Assembly (NCBI GenBank): GCA_030267565.1
Contig: BRXU01000001.1
Span: 6,014,001-6,078,000, forward strand
Direction: 5' to 3'
Length of the DNA: 64,000 nucleotides
From: Pleodorina starrii
Lineage: Eukaryota; Chlorophyta; Chlorophyceae; Chlamydomonadales; Volvocaceae
In this document: in pieces, positions 33,980 through 47,488 of the stretch
Layout: each line of letters begins with the position of its first letter
How positions within the stretch are numbered: the stretch's first letter is position 1
The notes under the pieces: model-generated
Databases searched by the model: none
The model's input: only the letters and a program-made list of their open reading frames with translations
Told to the model about the DNA's origin: nothing
Position numbers and translations under genes: made by a program

Positions 33980-36900
33980 GGTCTCCGGGCTGCGCACGAA
34001 GGCCCGCGCCTTCGCCGCAATCAAAACTTCCCTACCGGCTGCCACAAACCTTGAACAACCTCCACTCTCTTAAACAAGGTGGCAGAACAAGGAGGCGCAG
34101 GCGCGCAGCTAAGGCTAAGGTCGGCGGAAGAGAACTTCAGACAAGTGAGGGTGAGGTGAATGAATCCTTCTCAAAATGCAACACTCGCCCGGTCACTCTG
34201 TAAGTGCGTAATGAGCGCTGAGCGAGTGGTAATACTATGAACGTGTGCGGTACCGAGTGCTTTTCTAAGAGGTCCAGGGTAGCCGGCTCCAGGGTGGCTG
34301 TAAGTTTTCGAGTTTCCACACCGTCGTGCGCAACTAGTTCGGGCAAAGGCGTGAGGTTTGAGTGCCGATCTGGCGTTATCACAGAACAGGATAGCAGGGC
34401 GCGCGCAGTGCGGATAGGGCGCCTCACATGCAGCAGTTACATTACGGAACCGTTTCCACGCGTGTTGTCGATTGACTACATCAATTGAGTTACACTATGC
34501 GGTTCCAATATCAGCAATTTGCTTTCATGTACCAAAGATTCACGCCACTGTCGTCCTTCCGAGTAACCGCGCGGTCACACTCACACTCCCGCCGGAGGGA
34601 AGTAGCCACAGCGGGCGGAGACGAACACCGTGAGAAGAGATGTGCACGTTTGTGTGTGCATGTATGTGACATTCACAGGCACCAATTACGAATATTCGTC
34701 ACACTTCTCCCAGAGATGGGGCCGTGGTGGCTTTAGGCGGGGCCCCCGGCAGGGATGGGGGCCGACCAGGGCCGACCCGGCCGGAGGAGCCACGGGCCCC
34801 CTCCCGAATTTCCCTAACCATCGCTTCTCCGACACATTCCTGCCTTGTCTGTCAGCAAAAGGTATGTTGGTACGTTGCATCCGCCCGGGATTTCCGCGGC
34901 TTGACTGACGACCCAAGGGTGTTTTTTTTGGGAGGGGGGGGATGGGTGGGGAAGGACGAAGGAGCCGTTCAGGCGGCGCAGCCTCGTGAAGCCCCCCCCC
35001 CACACACACACACATTGCGCAAGGACGCCTACGCTATTTGCGATTGAAGCTGCCCATTTGCGGATGGTGCGGCCGGGGCAGGCTGGGCAGGCCCCTTGCC
35101 GCCCGGCAGTCCCTCCAGCTTCGCCCCGACAAGGTTGCGCTCCTCCCAGCAATAGCACCCCAGCCTCATCCACAAACCTGCGACAGGCCGTTTGTGTAAA
35201 AACCGGAATTCATTGCGGTTGATGGCGTTCCGTACCCGTCTGCCTGCCTCATCGGCAACGTCCACATGCAAGGAAGCAGTGCCCGCGCGCATCCGTGCAT
35301 CCATTGGCGCAACACTCCCGCCAGCTCCCGATGTTTGCACTATCTGCCGACATGCGTCGGGGAAAGTCAGGTTCCCCAGTCGGCCAGAACCTGGTGAACC
35401 CTGGATCACCGGGGAGGAATGTGGCTCGGAAAGCGTGGGTCATACAAACCAAAAGCGTGTAGCACCTAAGCCTTTGTGTTGTGCGCCTCCCCCCGGGACG
35501 ATACGGGACGGGAGGGGACGGGACGGGCTGCGCAGTTTGCGGTGGGTCTAGGGTCTAGGCTCAACTCGAGGTCGTCTCGACTACATCTGCGGGCTGCGGC
35601 ACCTCCCATCGCTTGCCTCCTGCACCGTCCTCTTGGAGAGGATACGGCTGGCGGGCAGGCCCCCACGTGCGGCGCGACCATTAGCCACTTGGGCCGAGCT
35701 CCCCCTCCCTCCGGAAAGGTCTGCGAACCCTAACCCGGTGGGGCAGCTGGCTGCCTACCCGCCACTTGCGAGCCTGGAGCCCCGCCCGCCCGTGACCTCC
35801 GCCGGTACGACCGGCGCATGACGGAGGGGACGGCTCCTGCGGCCATGCAGCTTCGGATGGTGGTTGAGGCCCGTCGGGCGGCCATGTGTCCCCCCTGTGT
35901 CCTGAAGAAAGCCACTGGGCGTGTCCGACTGGGTCGCTGGGGGCGATGTCGGGGCCGCTCCGGGCGTTCCCCCATGTCTGTGGGCCGCCACTGGTTGGGG
36001 AGGAAGAGCACCTGCACGAGGTTGGGAGCCTTCACCCTTCAGCTCAACACGCCCCGCTTCGCGCTGTGCGCCGGCAAGATGTAGATCAAGATCAAGGTGC
36101 CGGTACCCAACTCCCTCAGCGGTCTACTAGACCGCCATCTGAGGCTGACGCACGCGGCCGCATGAGCCTCACCGCCCCCAACACCGCCGGACGCACGCGC
36201 TGCGCCTTTTTGGGCACCGCCCCCGCAAACCCTACTTGTTCAGCAACGAGGCCGGGCCCTTTCCTGGCGTAGAGGAAGCTGACGTACCTACTGCAGGCAG
36301 GCACCGGCGTCGGCTTGGCGGGCGAGGTGGCCCCGGCCATCCACACCCGCCTGTAGCATCCTTTGGCGCTCCCCTCGATCCAGATCCAGATCCAGATCCA
36401 GCTGCCCCGCGCAGCCAGGTCGTCAAACGACACGACATGATAACCAGCACCTGGCGGAGCCGCACAAGGAGCACGTGGTCCCCCGGCGTGTACGACACAG
36501 AGCGCGCCGTACCGGGCCTGGTGCAGATGCCGCTCGGCACGCATCCCTCCTCCGCCCCCCGCCAGCACAGACCAGCGCGGTTCATTGGCTGCGCTTTTTT
36601 GCTTTCTTCCCTCCCGCCAGCACAACCCGCACCGCGCCTCCGTGGCCTTCATGCGCCCCAGCGGCCCGCCAGCCCCGCCGGGTCCACATCGCTTCCGAGT
36701 TTGTGGGTGGTTGGGAGCTGGGGCAAAGAGACGTGGGGGAGCGAGGCGGTGGTGCAGGGGCACGTCAGTTGGGGGACGCTTGTAAGGCTGGGCCGCGAGC
36801 TGAGGCTGCGACGCCGCGGGAGATTCACGGCTGTGGAGTCTGCGGAGCTTGGCGAAATACGGCAGAGGAGAGCGGCGGATGGGGTGTGTGGGGCTTGTAG

Positions 36901-37248
36901 GGCGGCAGGGAGCCCGTGCAACTGCGGCGTCGGGCGGCTTGTTAATGTCGTCACCGCCTTCATTGATTCTACCGCCTCCGTCCCTTCGCCCGCCGCCCAC
37001 CACCGATTGGCTGCCCCATTCGGGCCCCCTCCCCCCTCCGTCCCTCCGCTGCAGTAACACATTTCCCGCCCCCCTTCTTTTGAGGTTCACCTCCCGCTGC
37101 GCGCCGCCCCCTGACTCTTTCCCCATGCGGTCTGCAGCCACCACCGCTCGCCGCCCTGGGAGCCGTACTCGTACTGGCGGCCCAACACGCGGACCGAGAG
37201 GCGGCACGCCCATGTCCACACGTGTGGGCGTGGGCGTGGGCGTGCGCG
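33980..37248. other. gene-poor stretch with orphan frames
   Basis: The left end is the promoter of the Cys-rich gene. In the rest, GC-rich DNA leaves several frames open on both strands. Two stretches look protein-like without forming a gene: the minus frame at 35029-35409 and plus-strand peptide LGAFTLQLNTPRFALCAGKM near 36030-36081, followed after a stop by IKIKVPVPNSLSGLLDRHLR. This suggests decayed coding sequence. Microsatellites: (CA)n near 34998-35012 and GATCCA repeats near 36378-36400. Confidence 0.3.
35029..35409 (-). CDS. orphan 126-codon open frame, doubtful
   Basis: A single-exon frame with a mixed, globular-looking composition (CRQIVQTSGAGGSVAPMDAR, then RNAINRNEFRFLHKRPVAGL, then WMRLGCYCWEERNLVGAKLE). 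No family is recognised, no splice partner found. The neighbourhood contains decayed coding sequence, so this may be a fragment rather than an intact gene. Confidence 0.25.
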   Translation of the reverse strand: MIQGSPGSGRLGNLTFPDACRQIVQTSGAGGSVAPMDARMRAGTASLHVDVADEAGRRVRNAINRNEFRFLHKRPVAGLWMRLGCYCWEERNLVGAKLEGLPGGKGPAQPAPAAPSANGQLQSQIA

Positions 37249-37638
37249 TGCCGCCACTCGTCGTCATCGAAGCGGTGGTGGCGGGCGCCGGCACGGGCGG
37301 TGCCGTGAACGCGGGCGCATCCGCCTCCCAGGGGCCCGCCGACCTGCCCGCCGATGTGGGGGGCTGGCCCCTGGAGCTGTCGCTGCGGGCCGCGCTCCGA
37401 AACCTGCACGGCGTATCATTCAGCAGCATATACCGGCGAGTGAGCTGAGCGTGCGAGGGGGGTGGGCACTGCGCTGCGCTGCGCCCCGCCGACAGAGCTG
37501 GTGAAAGGGCTCGAGTGCCCGCCTGCATCCCAGCAAGGTGGGGTGCCGCGACTTCTTCCGCCGGGGGGCCGCTTGGCGGTCGCTGGCGTGCCCATGCCGG
37601 AGAGCCCCCACATGCTGGGGCTGCGGCCAGCTGCCTAG
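37249..37638 (+). other. candidate terminal exons of an unresolved gene or pseudogene
   Basis: An open stretch ending at a GTGAGC donor (37440) encodes LPADVGGWPLELSLRAALRN and HGVSFSSIYRR. An in-phase continuation from an AG acceptor at 37498 gives LVKGLECPPASQQGG through to a stop at 37638. Both parts look more protein-like than the background, but no upstream exon or start is resolved and the family is unknown. Confidence 0.2.
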
Positions 37639-38047
37639 GGTTGAGGAGAGTAACCCAACGGGGGCGGGGGGCTAAGGAAAGGAAAGCGCAGGCGATGGGA
37701 CGAAGGCGGCGCAGGCGAACGAAACCATCAAATATCACCATCAACAACCCAGCAATACGGGGTTGGGGCGGGGGACGGGGTTTCCCCGGCCCCCATTAGC
37801 AAACTTGAAGTCTTGACCGACTCGATTGGAGGCCGCTGCCCCTACGTGGTCGTTACCGCACCTAGGGCGTCGGTAGCCGTTGGTCCAGTGGCTTCATCCG
37901 CATCCGAGGACTCATCGACTCATCGCTTGGCCGTTGAGGGGATGGGTCTCTAGCTGCTTGCTGCGGTACTTCCCAGGTCCCAGCAGCAGCTCTACCCGCC
38001 GTGCCGTTCTTCGCTCCTTATGCAGGCTGTTGCGCCGCATAGTGTAA

Positions 38048-38566
38048 CTACGATCACCCACGGGAACAGGTGAGAAAGCGGCCCCCCCTTTCACAACCCC
38101 CTTCACTCCCACCCCGCGGGGCGGCGTGCGGGAGGGCGGGGTGCGAGGTCCGGGGAGCGCGGAAGTGGAGTGCAAAGTGCGGGGCCGGTTGGGGTGTGAG
38201 AGCGGAACAGGGACTCCACTCAGGCGAGCACACAATGCGCCGACCCCAGCAGCGCCCGCCTCCGGGCGCGTCGGTCGGTGCCACGGTGCTGCCGCCACCG
38301 CCCTTCACACGCGTATGCCACCACCCCCGGGCCCCCCCCCGCCTCGCTGCTCCGCGCTCCGCAGGCAAGTCGATGCTCGCCCAGAAGTACCTGTACGGCC
38401 TGCCGCCGAGCACGTACATCCCCCCAACGTCATCGGCTTCTCCGCGCGCACCTCCGCCAACACCACACAGCACCTGATTGACGACAAGCTGGACCGGCGG
38501 CGGCGCGACGTGTTCGGGCCCCCCGTGGAAAAAAGTTGGGGGAGTTTGTGGACCGCAGCGCGCATT
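38048..38566 (+). pseudogene. dynein heavy chain AAA3-region pseudogene fragment
   Basis: A fragment of a dynein motor. Upstream exon sequence ends PTGT + G at a GTGAGA donor (38070); after the intron, from 38365, comes KSMLAQKYLYGLPPSTYIP, completing a GPTGTGKS-type Walker A. A frameshift in the C run at about 38419-38425 then changes frame, and the next frame reads NVIGFSARTSANTTQHLIDD and KLDRRRRDVFGPPVEK, the diagnostic dynein segment after that Walker A. A second shift at the A run near 38529 is needed to continue as KKLGEFVD, where dyneins have a KK..VFVDDLNMP strand. Residues before PTGT are also degraded, with an in-frame stop. Two frameshifts and no flanking dynein exons argue for a dead fragment. 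Confidence 0.75.
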
Positions 38567-39630
38567 GTGTGTTGAGGTCGAGCCAACAAGAGCGAGAGAG
38601 ACCAAGCAGAGCAGCGAGGTCTTCTGGCGTCTGATCACTCTACACCTTCAGGCTCGGTGGCCTGAAGCCGTCTCTAGCCGGGCTGGACATGATATTGTCG
38701 GATGGAGACACACCATCTAGGCATATGCCGGTGCCCATTGCACGCAGTTGTGGTATGAAATGGTTGGTTTGCGGCAGCGCCCTGCGCCGACGGCAGGTGC
38801 GGCAACACCGCGTCCGTCGCTACTGGTGCTCCCGACAGCGTGCCGTACGCAGGTTGAAGAAGGAGAATTTGGTACAATGTGCCCCTGTAGGTGCGCTGAA
38901 TGAGGCCGTGTCCCGCCCCCAGACGCAGCCGCCCTGCCACGGCCGCTGCGTGGCAGGGCCGCTGTCCGACGACAGGCAAGGATTACTACGTGCCCGCTGT
39001 AACCTTCCGCTTCAACTCGGGGGACCCCGTGGAAGTCTGAGTGGAATCGTTCCCCAGACCCAACCACTTGCGCCGCCCTGGGAGTTCCGCGCAATGCAAG
39101 GCGGTTCAGCTGCGGGGGCGGCCTTGAAGTTGAGCCAAGTTTGTCCCATGGGGCGAACAGTGCAAACGAGCACTACAGTCTGGGCTGGACTCACTAAGGT
39201 GATGTGGTGCAGAATGTTGCATGAGAAGCTTCCGTGGCTACAGGCAGCGGGATTATGCAAATGGCTGCCACGCATGGGGCTATCTCAAAATCGCCTTGCC
39301 GCAAAAGAGCTTTGCTCGCTTTGCTGAGCGAGCATGGCCCTACACGGGACACCGGAGGTGATTTCACTGACTTCATACAGCCGTGCTCTGTGCTCTCGTG
39401 CAGGTGCATGTTGTAACCGTCAATTGCCGTATTACCGTACAGCCGGTGCTCTTTGCGCTCCGGCGCTCCTTTGCCTTCGCGCTACGCACTCTACCCCAGT
39501 GTGCCATTCTTCGCGTTCACATTTTCGGCGGCCCTGCACTGGAGAGCGGGATAGGAAGTTTAGGAAACCTCATCTGATCTGAACGGCATGACTACTCCCT
39601 AGAACGCAATTCCTCAGCGCAGCTTTTGCT
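38567..39630. other. intergenic stretch upstream of the gamma-COP gene
   Basis: It should contain the gamma-COP promoter at its right end. A short terminal-exon-like peptide lies at 38976-39040 (plus), KDYYVPAVTFRFNSGDPVEV then stop, preceded by an AG acceptor; no gene could be built around it. It may be further decayed coding DNA. Confidence 0.3.
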
Positions 39631-42600
39631 ATGGCTGCCACTGCTCAGGACTCGCAGGCGCCCCTGCGGGGCCCAGAGAAGAAGGACGAGGACCGCGAAG
39701 ATGAGAGTAAGATAGCCAAGGCGTTCAGCAGCTGGGCTGGAGCTGGTGGCCTTACGTATTTTTATTATGACTCGCAGCGGAGTTCTCGCCATTTTACGGG
39801 ATAGATAAAGGAGCGGTCCTTCAGGAGGCCAGGGTCTTCAATGACCCGCAAATTGACCCCCGGAGATGTCAGCAGGTCTGTGCGCAGCGTTAGGCATTCT
39901 TCCCTCCACTGCGTTTCAAATAGTTGCCCCTTATCCTGCAGGTGATCACCAAGCTCCTGTACCTGCTGAACCAGGGCGAAGTGTTCACTAAGGTGCGAAG
40001 CTGTTGTGTCCGCTGCGCCCCAGCAGCCTCAAGGCGCGTAACGCGGAGGCGTGCTGTCACCCGCAGAAGGAGGCAGCTGAGGTCTTCTTTGGTGTTACGA
40101 AGCTCTTCCAGAAGCAGGACATCAACCTGCGGCGTATGATGTATCTGTGCATCAAGGACATCTGCCCCGGCGCGGACGAGGTCATCATCGTCACCAGCTC
40201 TCTGATGAAGGACATGAACAGCAAGACGGACCTATATCGCTCGAACTCGGTTCGTGTGCTCTGCAAGATCATTGACGGGCAGCTGCTGGCGCAGATTGAG
40301 CGGTACCTGAAGCAGGCCATCGTCGACAAGTCGGCAGTCGTGGCCAGCGCGGCTCTGGTCAGTGCATTGCATCTCCTCGGCAATAACGCGGAGATAGTCA
40401 AGCGGTGGATTAATGAGGTGCAGGAGGCAGCGCAGAACAAGAACAACATGGTGCAGTTCCATGCGGTTGCACTGCTGCACGCGCTGCGCGCTTCGGACCG
40501 GCTCGCCATCAGCAAGCTCGTCACAAGCCTCACAAAGGCGAACGTGAAGAGCCCGCTGGCGCAGTGCTTGCTGGTCCGCTATGTCGCTCAGGTGATCCAG
40601 GACTCGCAGCCGGGGCCGAACGGCGAGCAGCGGCCGTTCTACGATTTCCTGGAGAGCTGCCTGCGGCACAAGGCCGAGGTGGTGATCTTTGAGGCGGCAC
40701 GGGCGATTTGCAACCTGCGGGACGTCACGGCGCGCGAGCTTACCCCGGCCGTCACTGTTCTGCAGCTTTTCCTCAGCAGCAGCAAGCCAGTCCTGCGCTT
40801 TGCGGCCGTGCGGACGCTCAATAAGGTGGCAATGACCCACCCGCTTGCGGTTACGCACTGCAACATTGACATGGAGTCGCTCATCAGCGACCAGAACCGC
40901 TCCATCGCCACGCTGGCCATCACGACGCTGCTGAAGACGGGGAATGAGTCCAGTGTCGAGAAGCTGCTGAAGCAGATCGGCAGCTTCATGTCGGACATTG
41001 CGGACGACTTCAAAATCGTCGTGGTGGAGGCAATCCGGTCCCTGTGCCTTAAGTTCCCCGCCAAGCAGCGTGCGCTGATGAACTTCCTGTCGGGCGTGCT
41101 GCGGGAGGAGGGGGGTTTCGAGTACAAAAAAGCCATCGTCCAGAGCATCCTGGTGCTGATCCAGGAGATTCCGGACGCCAAGGAGACGGGGCTTGGGCAC
41201 CTGTGCGAGTTCATTGAGGACTGCGAGTTCACGTACCTGTCGACGCAGGTCCTGCACCTCCTAGGTACGGGGAATACGGTCATTGGGAGCTTGCCAGTAC
41301 GGCAACGGATGTACGGTGTGGGTGTATGGTAAATGGGGTTTGTACGGCATGGGTGTGGCTTTGTCAAGTTGCTGCGCGCAGTCCCTATTGGAAATGAATG
41401 AGGCACACGATTGTTTAGTAAACTGTAATCTTGAATGTGATGTGTTGGCCCTGACCCATGCAGGCCAGGAGGGCCCAAAGACGAAGGAGCCATCCAAGTA
41501 CATCCGGTACATTTACAACCGGATTATCCTGGAAAATGCAACTGTGCGCGCCGCTGCTGTGTCGGCGCTGGCGAACTTTGGAGCCGCGTGCGAGGCACTG
41601 CGGCCGCGCATTATTGTGCTCCTGCGTCGTGCGCTGTCGGACAACGACGACGAGGTCAGTTGGGCGGGCGGGTGATTCCCGAGCGAGTAACCACGTGCAA
41701 GGCGCGAGTTGTCGCTGTCTCGCGTGTATTCCCTGGGGGCGGGTGTGACCTGTGCGTGCGGGTGTTATGGCGGTGGCAGCCGGTTGTGGTTGGAACGATA
41801 ATTGCCGTGTACTGGGTGCGAGGATAAGTGAAAAGGTGAACGCACGCGCGAATGCGGCGCATGTGCCTTTTGGGTCCCTGGTGCATACGCCGGAATCATT
41901 TTGTCGAGTTCCTGTCCATTGGAATGAGACTGTGTGCCCACCATACAGTGATGTGACACCGCTGCGGCATTATGGGCCGGAGGTGCGCTTCTCCGAAACC
42001 AGCTGACCCTCGCTGCGGATCTGGGCACAGGTTCGCGACCGCGCGACGTTGCATTTGGAGCAACTGGAGGGCAAGGCGGGCGGGCCGGAAGCTGTGCAGC
42101 CACGCGTGGATTTAAACCTGGCGGCCATGGAAAAAGCGCTGGCGGACTACTTGGCAGGCCCTACGGAGAAGCCCTTCGACATTGTAAGGCGTTGCTGTCT
42201 CTTGGTCGACATTAGCGCCGCGTTGCTTCGGCTCGAATGTGTGCTGCAAGAGCATCTGCATTGGCAAAGGCAAGCCAGCAATTTGGGGTTGCATGGCAGC
42301 ACGGGTAATCGCCTATTGAATGCACATTTCTTGTCTCGCCTTTAAACCATCCCCTTGCAGTCGGTCGTCCCTAAGGCGCCACCGACGGCCCGCGGAGTTG
42401 GCGCGAGCACGCTGGGCCTCCCGACGGGCGCTGTCGCTGCCAGCAGCGCCTCTGGACTCCCTGCAACCAGCGCCGCGCGCAAGGATCCGACCGCGGAGTA
42501 CACAGAGCTGCTCCGGTCAATTCCGCAGCTCGCTCCCCTTGGCGAGGTAAGACAGTGGACTGGTATCCCAACAATCACATGGCCCACGCGCTTCATGCTT

Positions 42601-45102
42601 GCTAGTACACAGCGTCGCACGGATTGTCGCTGCTTCAGGCTGGTTACGCTGGCAAATCAATTGCTATACTGACGTCCTCTTGGGGACTTAGCGTGCGCTT
42701 AACACGGCTTAACGCCGCTTTTGTTCGCAATCGTTCGCACAACAGTGCCGAAACGCTGCGGGCGTTGCACGGTTGCACGTGACAATGTTGGATCAGGACG
42801 ACCTTGATTGCATCTCTGGCCGTGCAGGTGTTCAAGTCGTGCGAGCCGGTGCGGCTTACGGAGGAGGACACCGAGTACGCTGTGTTCTGCGTCAAGCACG
42901 TCTACGAGTCGCACATTGTTTTCCAATTCAACTGCATCAACACCATTGCGGAGCAGGTCCTGGAGGACGTCAGCGTCGCCATGGACCTTGCAGAAGCGGT
43001 GAGCCAAGCTGTCTTTCGAGAATATCGAGCAGCTACCATCTTGCCGGCGCATACATGCACGTAGCTTGACAAAGGCGACGGATTAGTGTTGTAACCACGC
43101 GTCCTTTTTGTGCGCGGGTATGCGCGGGTATTTTATCGGCAATGCGTTTGCGTTCTGCATCGGTGTTGTGGCTCGCGATCCCCCCAATCCCCGTTCCAGC
43201 TCTGATAGTACGGGCGTCTGATGCATTGTGCACGCATGTAACCCCTCAGGCCGACTTCGAGGAGGCGTTCACGGTGCCCCTGGACACCATGCCCCTCAAC
43301 GGCGTCGGGCAATGCTTTACGGTGGTAGCGCGGCAGCCGGGTGCCATAGCAACCGGAAAGGTTGTCAACATCCTGAAGTTCAAGGTAAGAACACTGTATT
43401 GCGTTTGCGAGGGCGATTGGAGGATGAAGCAAAACGGGGCCTGCGCGTGTCCCTCAGCTTTTGGCGCACTGGACCTGAGCGCGCGGCGGTTTAGGCCACC
43501 GAATATTGGGTTTTAGGGTGTTAGCCGGGGGTTTTAGCTGAGGGTTTCAGCCGGGCGGGCAGACCGTTGAGAGGCACAGGAGCCTTGTTTGGGTTGCGAT
43601 CTCCGGTCACTGATCAGTTGCGGGGCAGAACAGTCCGCTGCGGGCAACCTGACTACAGGTGACAGTTAGGCGGCACATGCAACCGCTGCGCTGAGTTGCC
43701 TGTCGTGGGTTGTTTCTGTTAACAAGGGGACGGGGTATGCTTCAAGGGATTGGTGCTTGCATCTAGGCCTGCTGCAACGAGTCACGGCAGTCACGGATTT
43801 CATGGTGTTGTCCCTTCCTCAGGTGAAGGAGATCGACCCCGGCACCGGCGAGGCTGAGGAGGAGGGGTACGAAGACGAGTACCAGCTGGAGGATCTGGAG
43901 GTGGGACGCGCCAAAACGCGCGTGATGTCGACACGTTCAGATGCGTTTAGTCGTCTCCGTCCTCCCCGTGTTGCCGTTAATTGTTTTAGCAACCGGAAAC
44001 CGGTCACAAATGCGCGATGCAATGTTATCCACAGGTGACCCCCGCGGATTACGTCAAACCAACGCTACTGGGCAACTTCCGCAAAGCTTGGGAGGAGCTT
44101 GACCCCGCCACCGAGAAGGAGGACGAGTACGGTCTGGGGACACGCGAGGGGCTGCAGGTTGGTGCGTTGTTGGATAACATTTCGGGCTGTTTCTTGCGCT
44201 CGTAATGGCTGCGGGTTCCAGGTCAGGCCGCGCGACCAGGCGCAAAGGCCTGGTTCTAGTTCGGGTATGAAACGCATGGACAGGGATGACTTCCGAGCCT
44301 GTGCATTTTCAGACGTCCTGGGTCCACGAATCCAGAGGGTTTTATAAGTCACCCCCCCCCCCGGAAGGACTTTTCTGATTTGATACCGTTTACGGGCTCC
44401 GGCCTACACGTGAATACCCCCCCCCGCTGGTATTTTCGCTGTCGGCATGCTGGGTGCCAACCGGGCCGGGCCGGCTGCTACATGCTGGGTGCCAACCGGC
44501 CCGGGCCGGCTGCTGCACCTTTGTGGGCGCGGGGGGGGGCAGCAATCCTTGGGGATCTTGTGCGGAACTAAAAAGCAAGCGCGGACCTTGAACATGTGGC
44601 TTTTCTGTCCGCTGATGTAGCATACCACGCATCCGTATCTGTCGTTGGGTGCGTTTCATCTGTTCGTATTTTGACACACTGCAGGAGGCGGTGGAGGCGG
44701 TGATTGGCATCCTCGGCATGCAGCCTTGTGAAGGCAGTGAGGCGGTGCCACCCAATGCACGCAGCCACACGGTGCTTTTGGCCGGCATCTTCGTCGGATA
44801 CCAGCAGGTAAGGTTTGGCCGAGCTCGTTGACAGCGTTGCACATGCTTGCGCATGCTCAGATAAGCTAAGCGCGGGTAGTGAGCTAGTGACACACATGTA
44901 TCGTGTGACCTCGCTCCATCCGTTCCCGCGGACTGCGGTGTCGCTGATCTCCTCATCGGCCTCGTCCCTTCGTTCCTGCCAGGTTCTGGTCCGAATGTCG
45001 TTCGGCATCGACTCGGCGAACAACGTTGCTATGAAGCTGGTGGTGCGCGCTGAGTCCATGGAACTGAGCGAGGCGATCCATCAGATCATCCAGGACGCCT
45101 AA
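39631..45102 (+). CDS. COPG: coatomer subunit gamma (gamma-COP)
   Basis: Thirteen exons with perfect phase agreement: 39631-39706, 39778-39875, 39942-39992, 40067-41264, 41464-41654, 42031-42183, 42361-42546, 42828-42998, 43250-43384, 43823-43900, 44035-44157, 44685-44807, 44983-45102; 900 residues, normal for the family. Gamma-COP is part of the COPI F-subcomplex, which coats vesicles for Golgi-to-ER and intra-Golgi transport and binds dilysine cargo signals and Arf1. The N-terminal half is the adaptin-like HEAT solenoid, including [40 protein letters not shown] and [21 protein letters not shown] variable linker (exon 7) leads to the C-terminal appendage, with [20 protein letters not shown] and ending [20 protein letters not shown]. 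The long fourth exon holds most of the solenoid. The start at 39631 is the only ATG before the conserved [14 protein letters not shown] block. Confidence 0.97.
44446..44519. repeat. tandem ~34-bp duplication in gamma-COP intron 11
   Basis: Two copies of a unit starting GCTGGGTGCCAACCGG and ending CCGGCTGCT, differing at a few bases, between exons 11 and 12. It is flanked by long C and G homopolymer runs (about 44351-44363, 44418-44426 and 44530-44538). Confidence 0.8.
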
Positions 45103-45539
45103 GCATTTCGAACTAGTTAATCTGGTTGGGGGACTGGGCGCAGGAGGCTAGACTGTCCGGTGCAAGGGCTAGGTGTGGGGCAGTAAATACGGTTTCCATG
45201 AGTGCAAGTTAGGTACGACAGGACTAATGGTGGGGATTGGCAACGGCCGTCCGTACATGTTCTGCCGCTGGTGGCGAAGTGTGGTGGCCAAGCGGAGTAG
45301 AGTAGCAAGTGTGTTATCATAGGAGTGTGTGCGCAGAAGTAGTCGGGACTTATCTTCTCGCGTTGAGGTACGTGAGTGACGGACAGGTGATATTCAACTA
45401 TAGCAGGCATGAGCTGTGCTTAGTCCAGTACGGTGTCACCGATCGTGGACGAGCTTCATCGGACAGGAGCATATCGCAGGGACTGCGACGCGTGTGCTTG
45501 AAAGTGTGTGATAACGGGTAGTGCACGCGGACCCCCGTC

Positions 45540-45544
45540 TGTAA
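45540..45544 (+). terminator. TGTAA poly(A) signal of gamma-COP gene
   Basis: TGTAA 438 nt after the stop codon, a typical 3' UTR length for these algae. Confidence 0.5.
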
Positions 45545-46017
45545 ATTCTTTTGCAGTCTTTCACAAATGTCGAAGGGGTATGCAGTCGCCATGCAGCACA
45601 TTGTAAGCGAGAAGGTTTTTTCACATGCCCTGAAATAGAGGCTAGTGCAAACGGGCACATGTACAAACAGGGTCGTCGTGCATGATGGTGTACATGTATG
45701 ATGGGCTTGTGCGCGATAGGCTTGAGTGTACCAAATATTCGTCACGACAATGCAGCCCTTGTGGCGATCAGAAAGTAGTAGTATAGTTTGCCAACCGCCG
45801 TCTTAGTGATGACCGAAGGTGCTGAGCTGCAAACGCGGTGCGTGTTGGGCAGTGTACCGTATCGTGACTGCCATCCCAACCCACTGCCGCCGCGGCGATA
45901 GTTGCCCGGACCGCGCTAATTAACAATGCTGAGCAACAGCACCGCTGAATCGCTGCTTGGAGACGGGGACGGGACAAGTGCGAGGGGAGCACCATTAAAG
46001 AATCAGCGGTTAAGCCG

Positions 46018-46022
46018 TTACA
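46018..46022 (-). terminator. TGTAA poly(A) signal of eL42 gene
   Basis: TGTAA on the minus strand, 57 nt downstream of the stop, consistent with the short 3' UTRs of ribosomal protein genes. Confidence 0.55.
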
Positions 46023-46078
46023 CGTTCCCAGCCAAAGTGCCACTGCCATGGTTGCCCTCTTAGCCGAAGTGCACCAGC

Positions 46079-47488
<1,410 letters not shown>

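Larger units (their letters stand above)
45103..46078. other. convergent 3' UTR region
   Basis: Lies between the 3' ends of gamma-COP (+) and eL42 (-). It contains both candidate poly(A) signals. No other gene seen. Confidence 0.5.

Noticed and set aside
36116..37747. 543-codon minus-strand open frame
   Set aside because: Composition is Arg/Pro/Gly-rich as expected from random GC-rich DNA, with no domain. It covers the opposite strand of more convincing plus-strand candidate exons.
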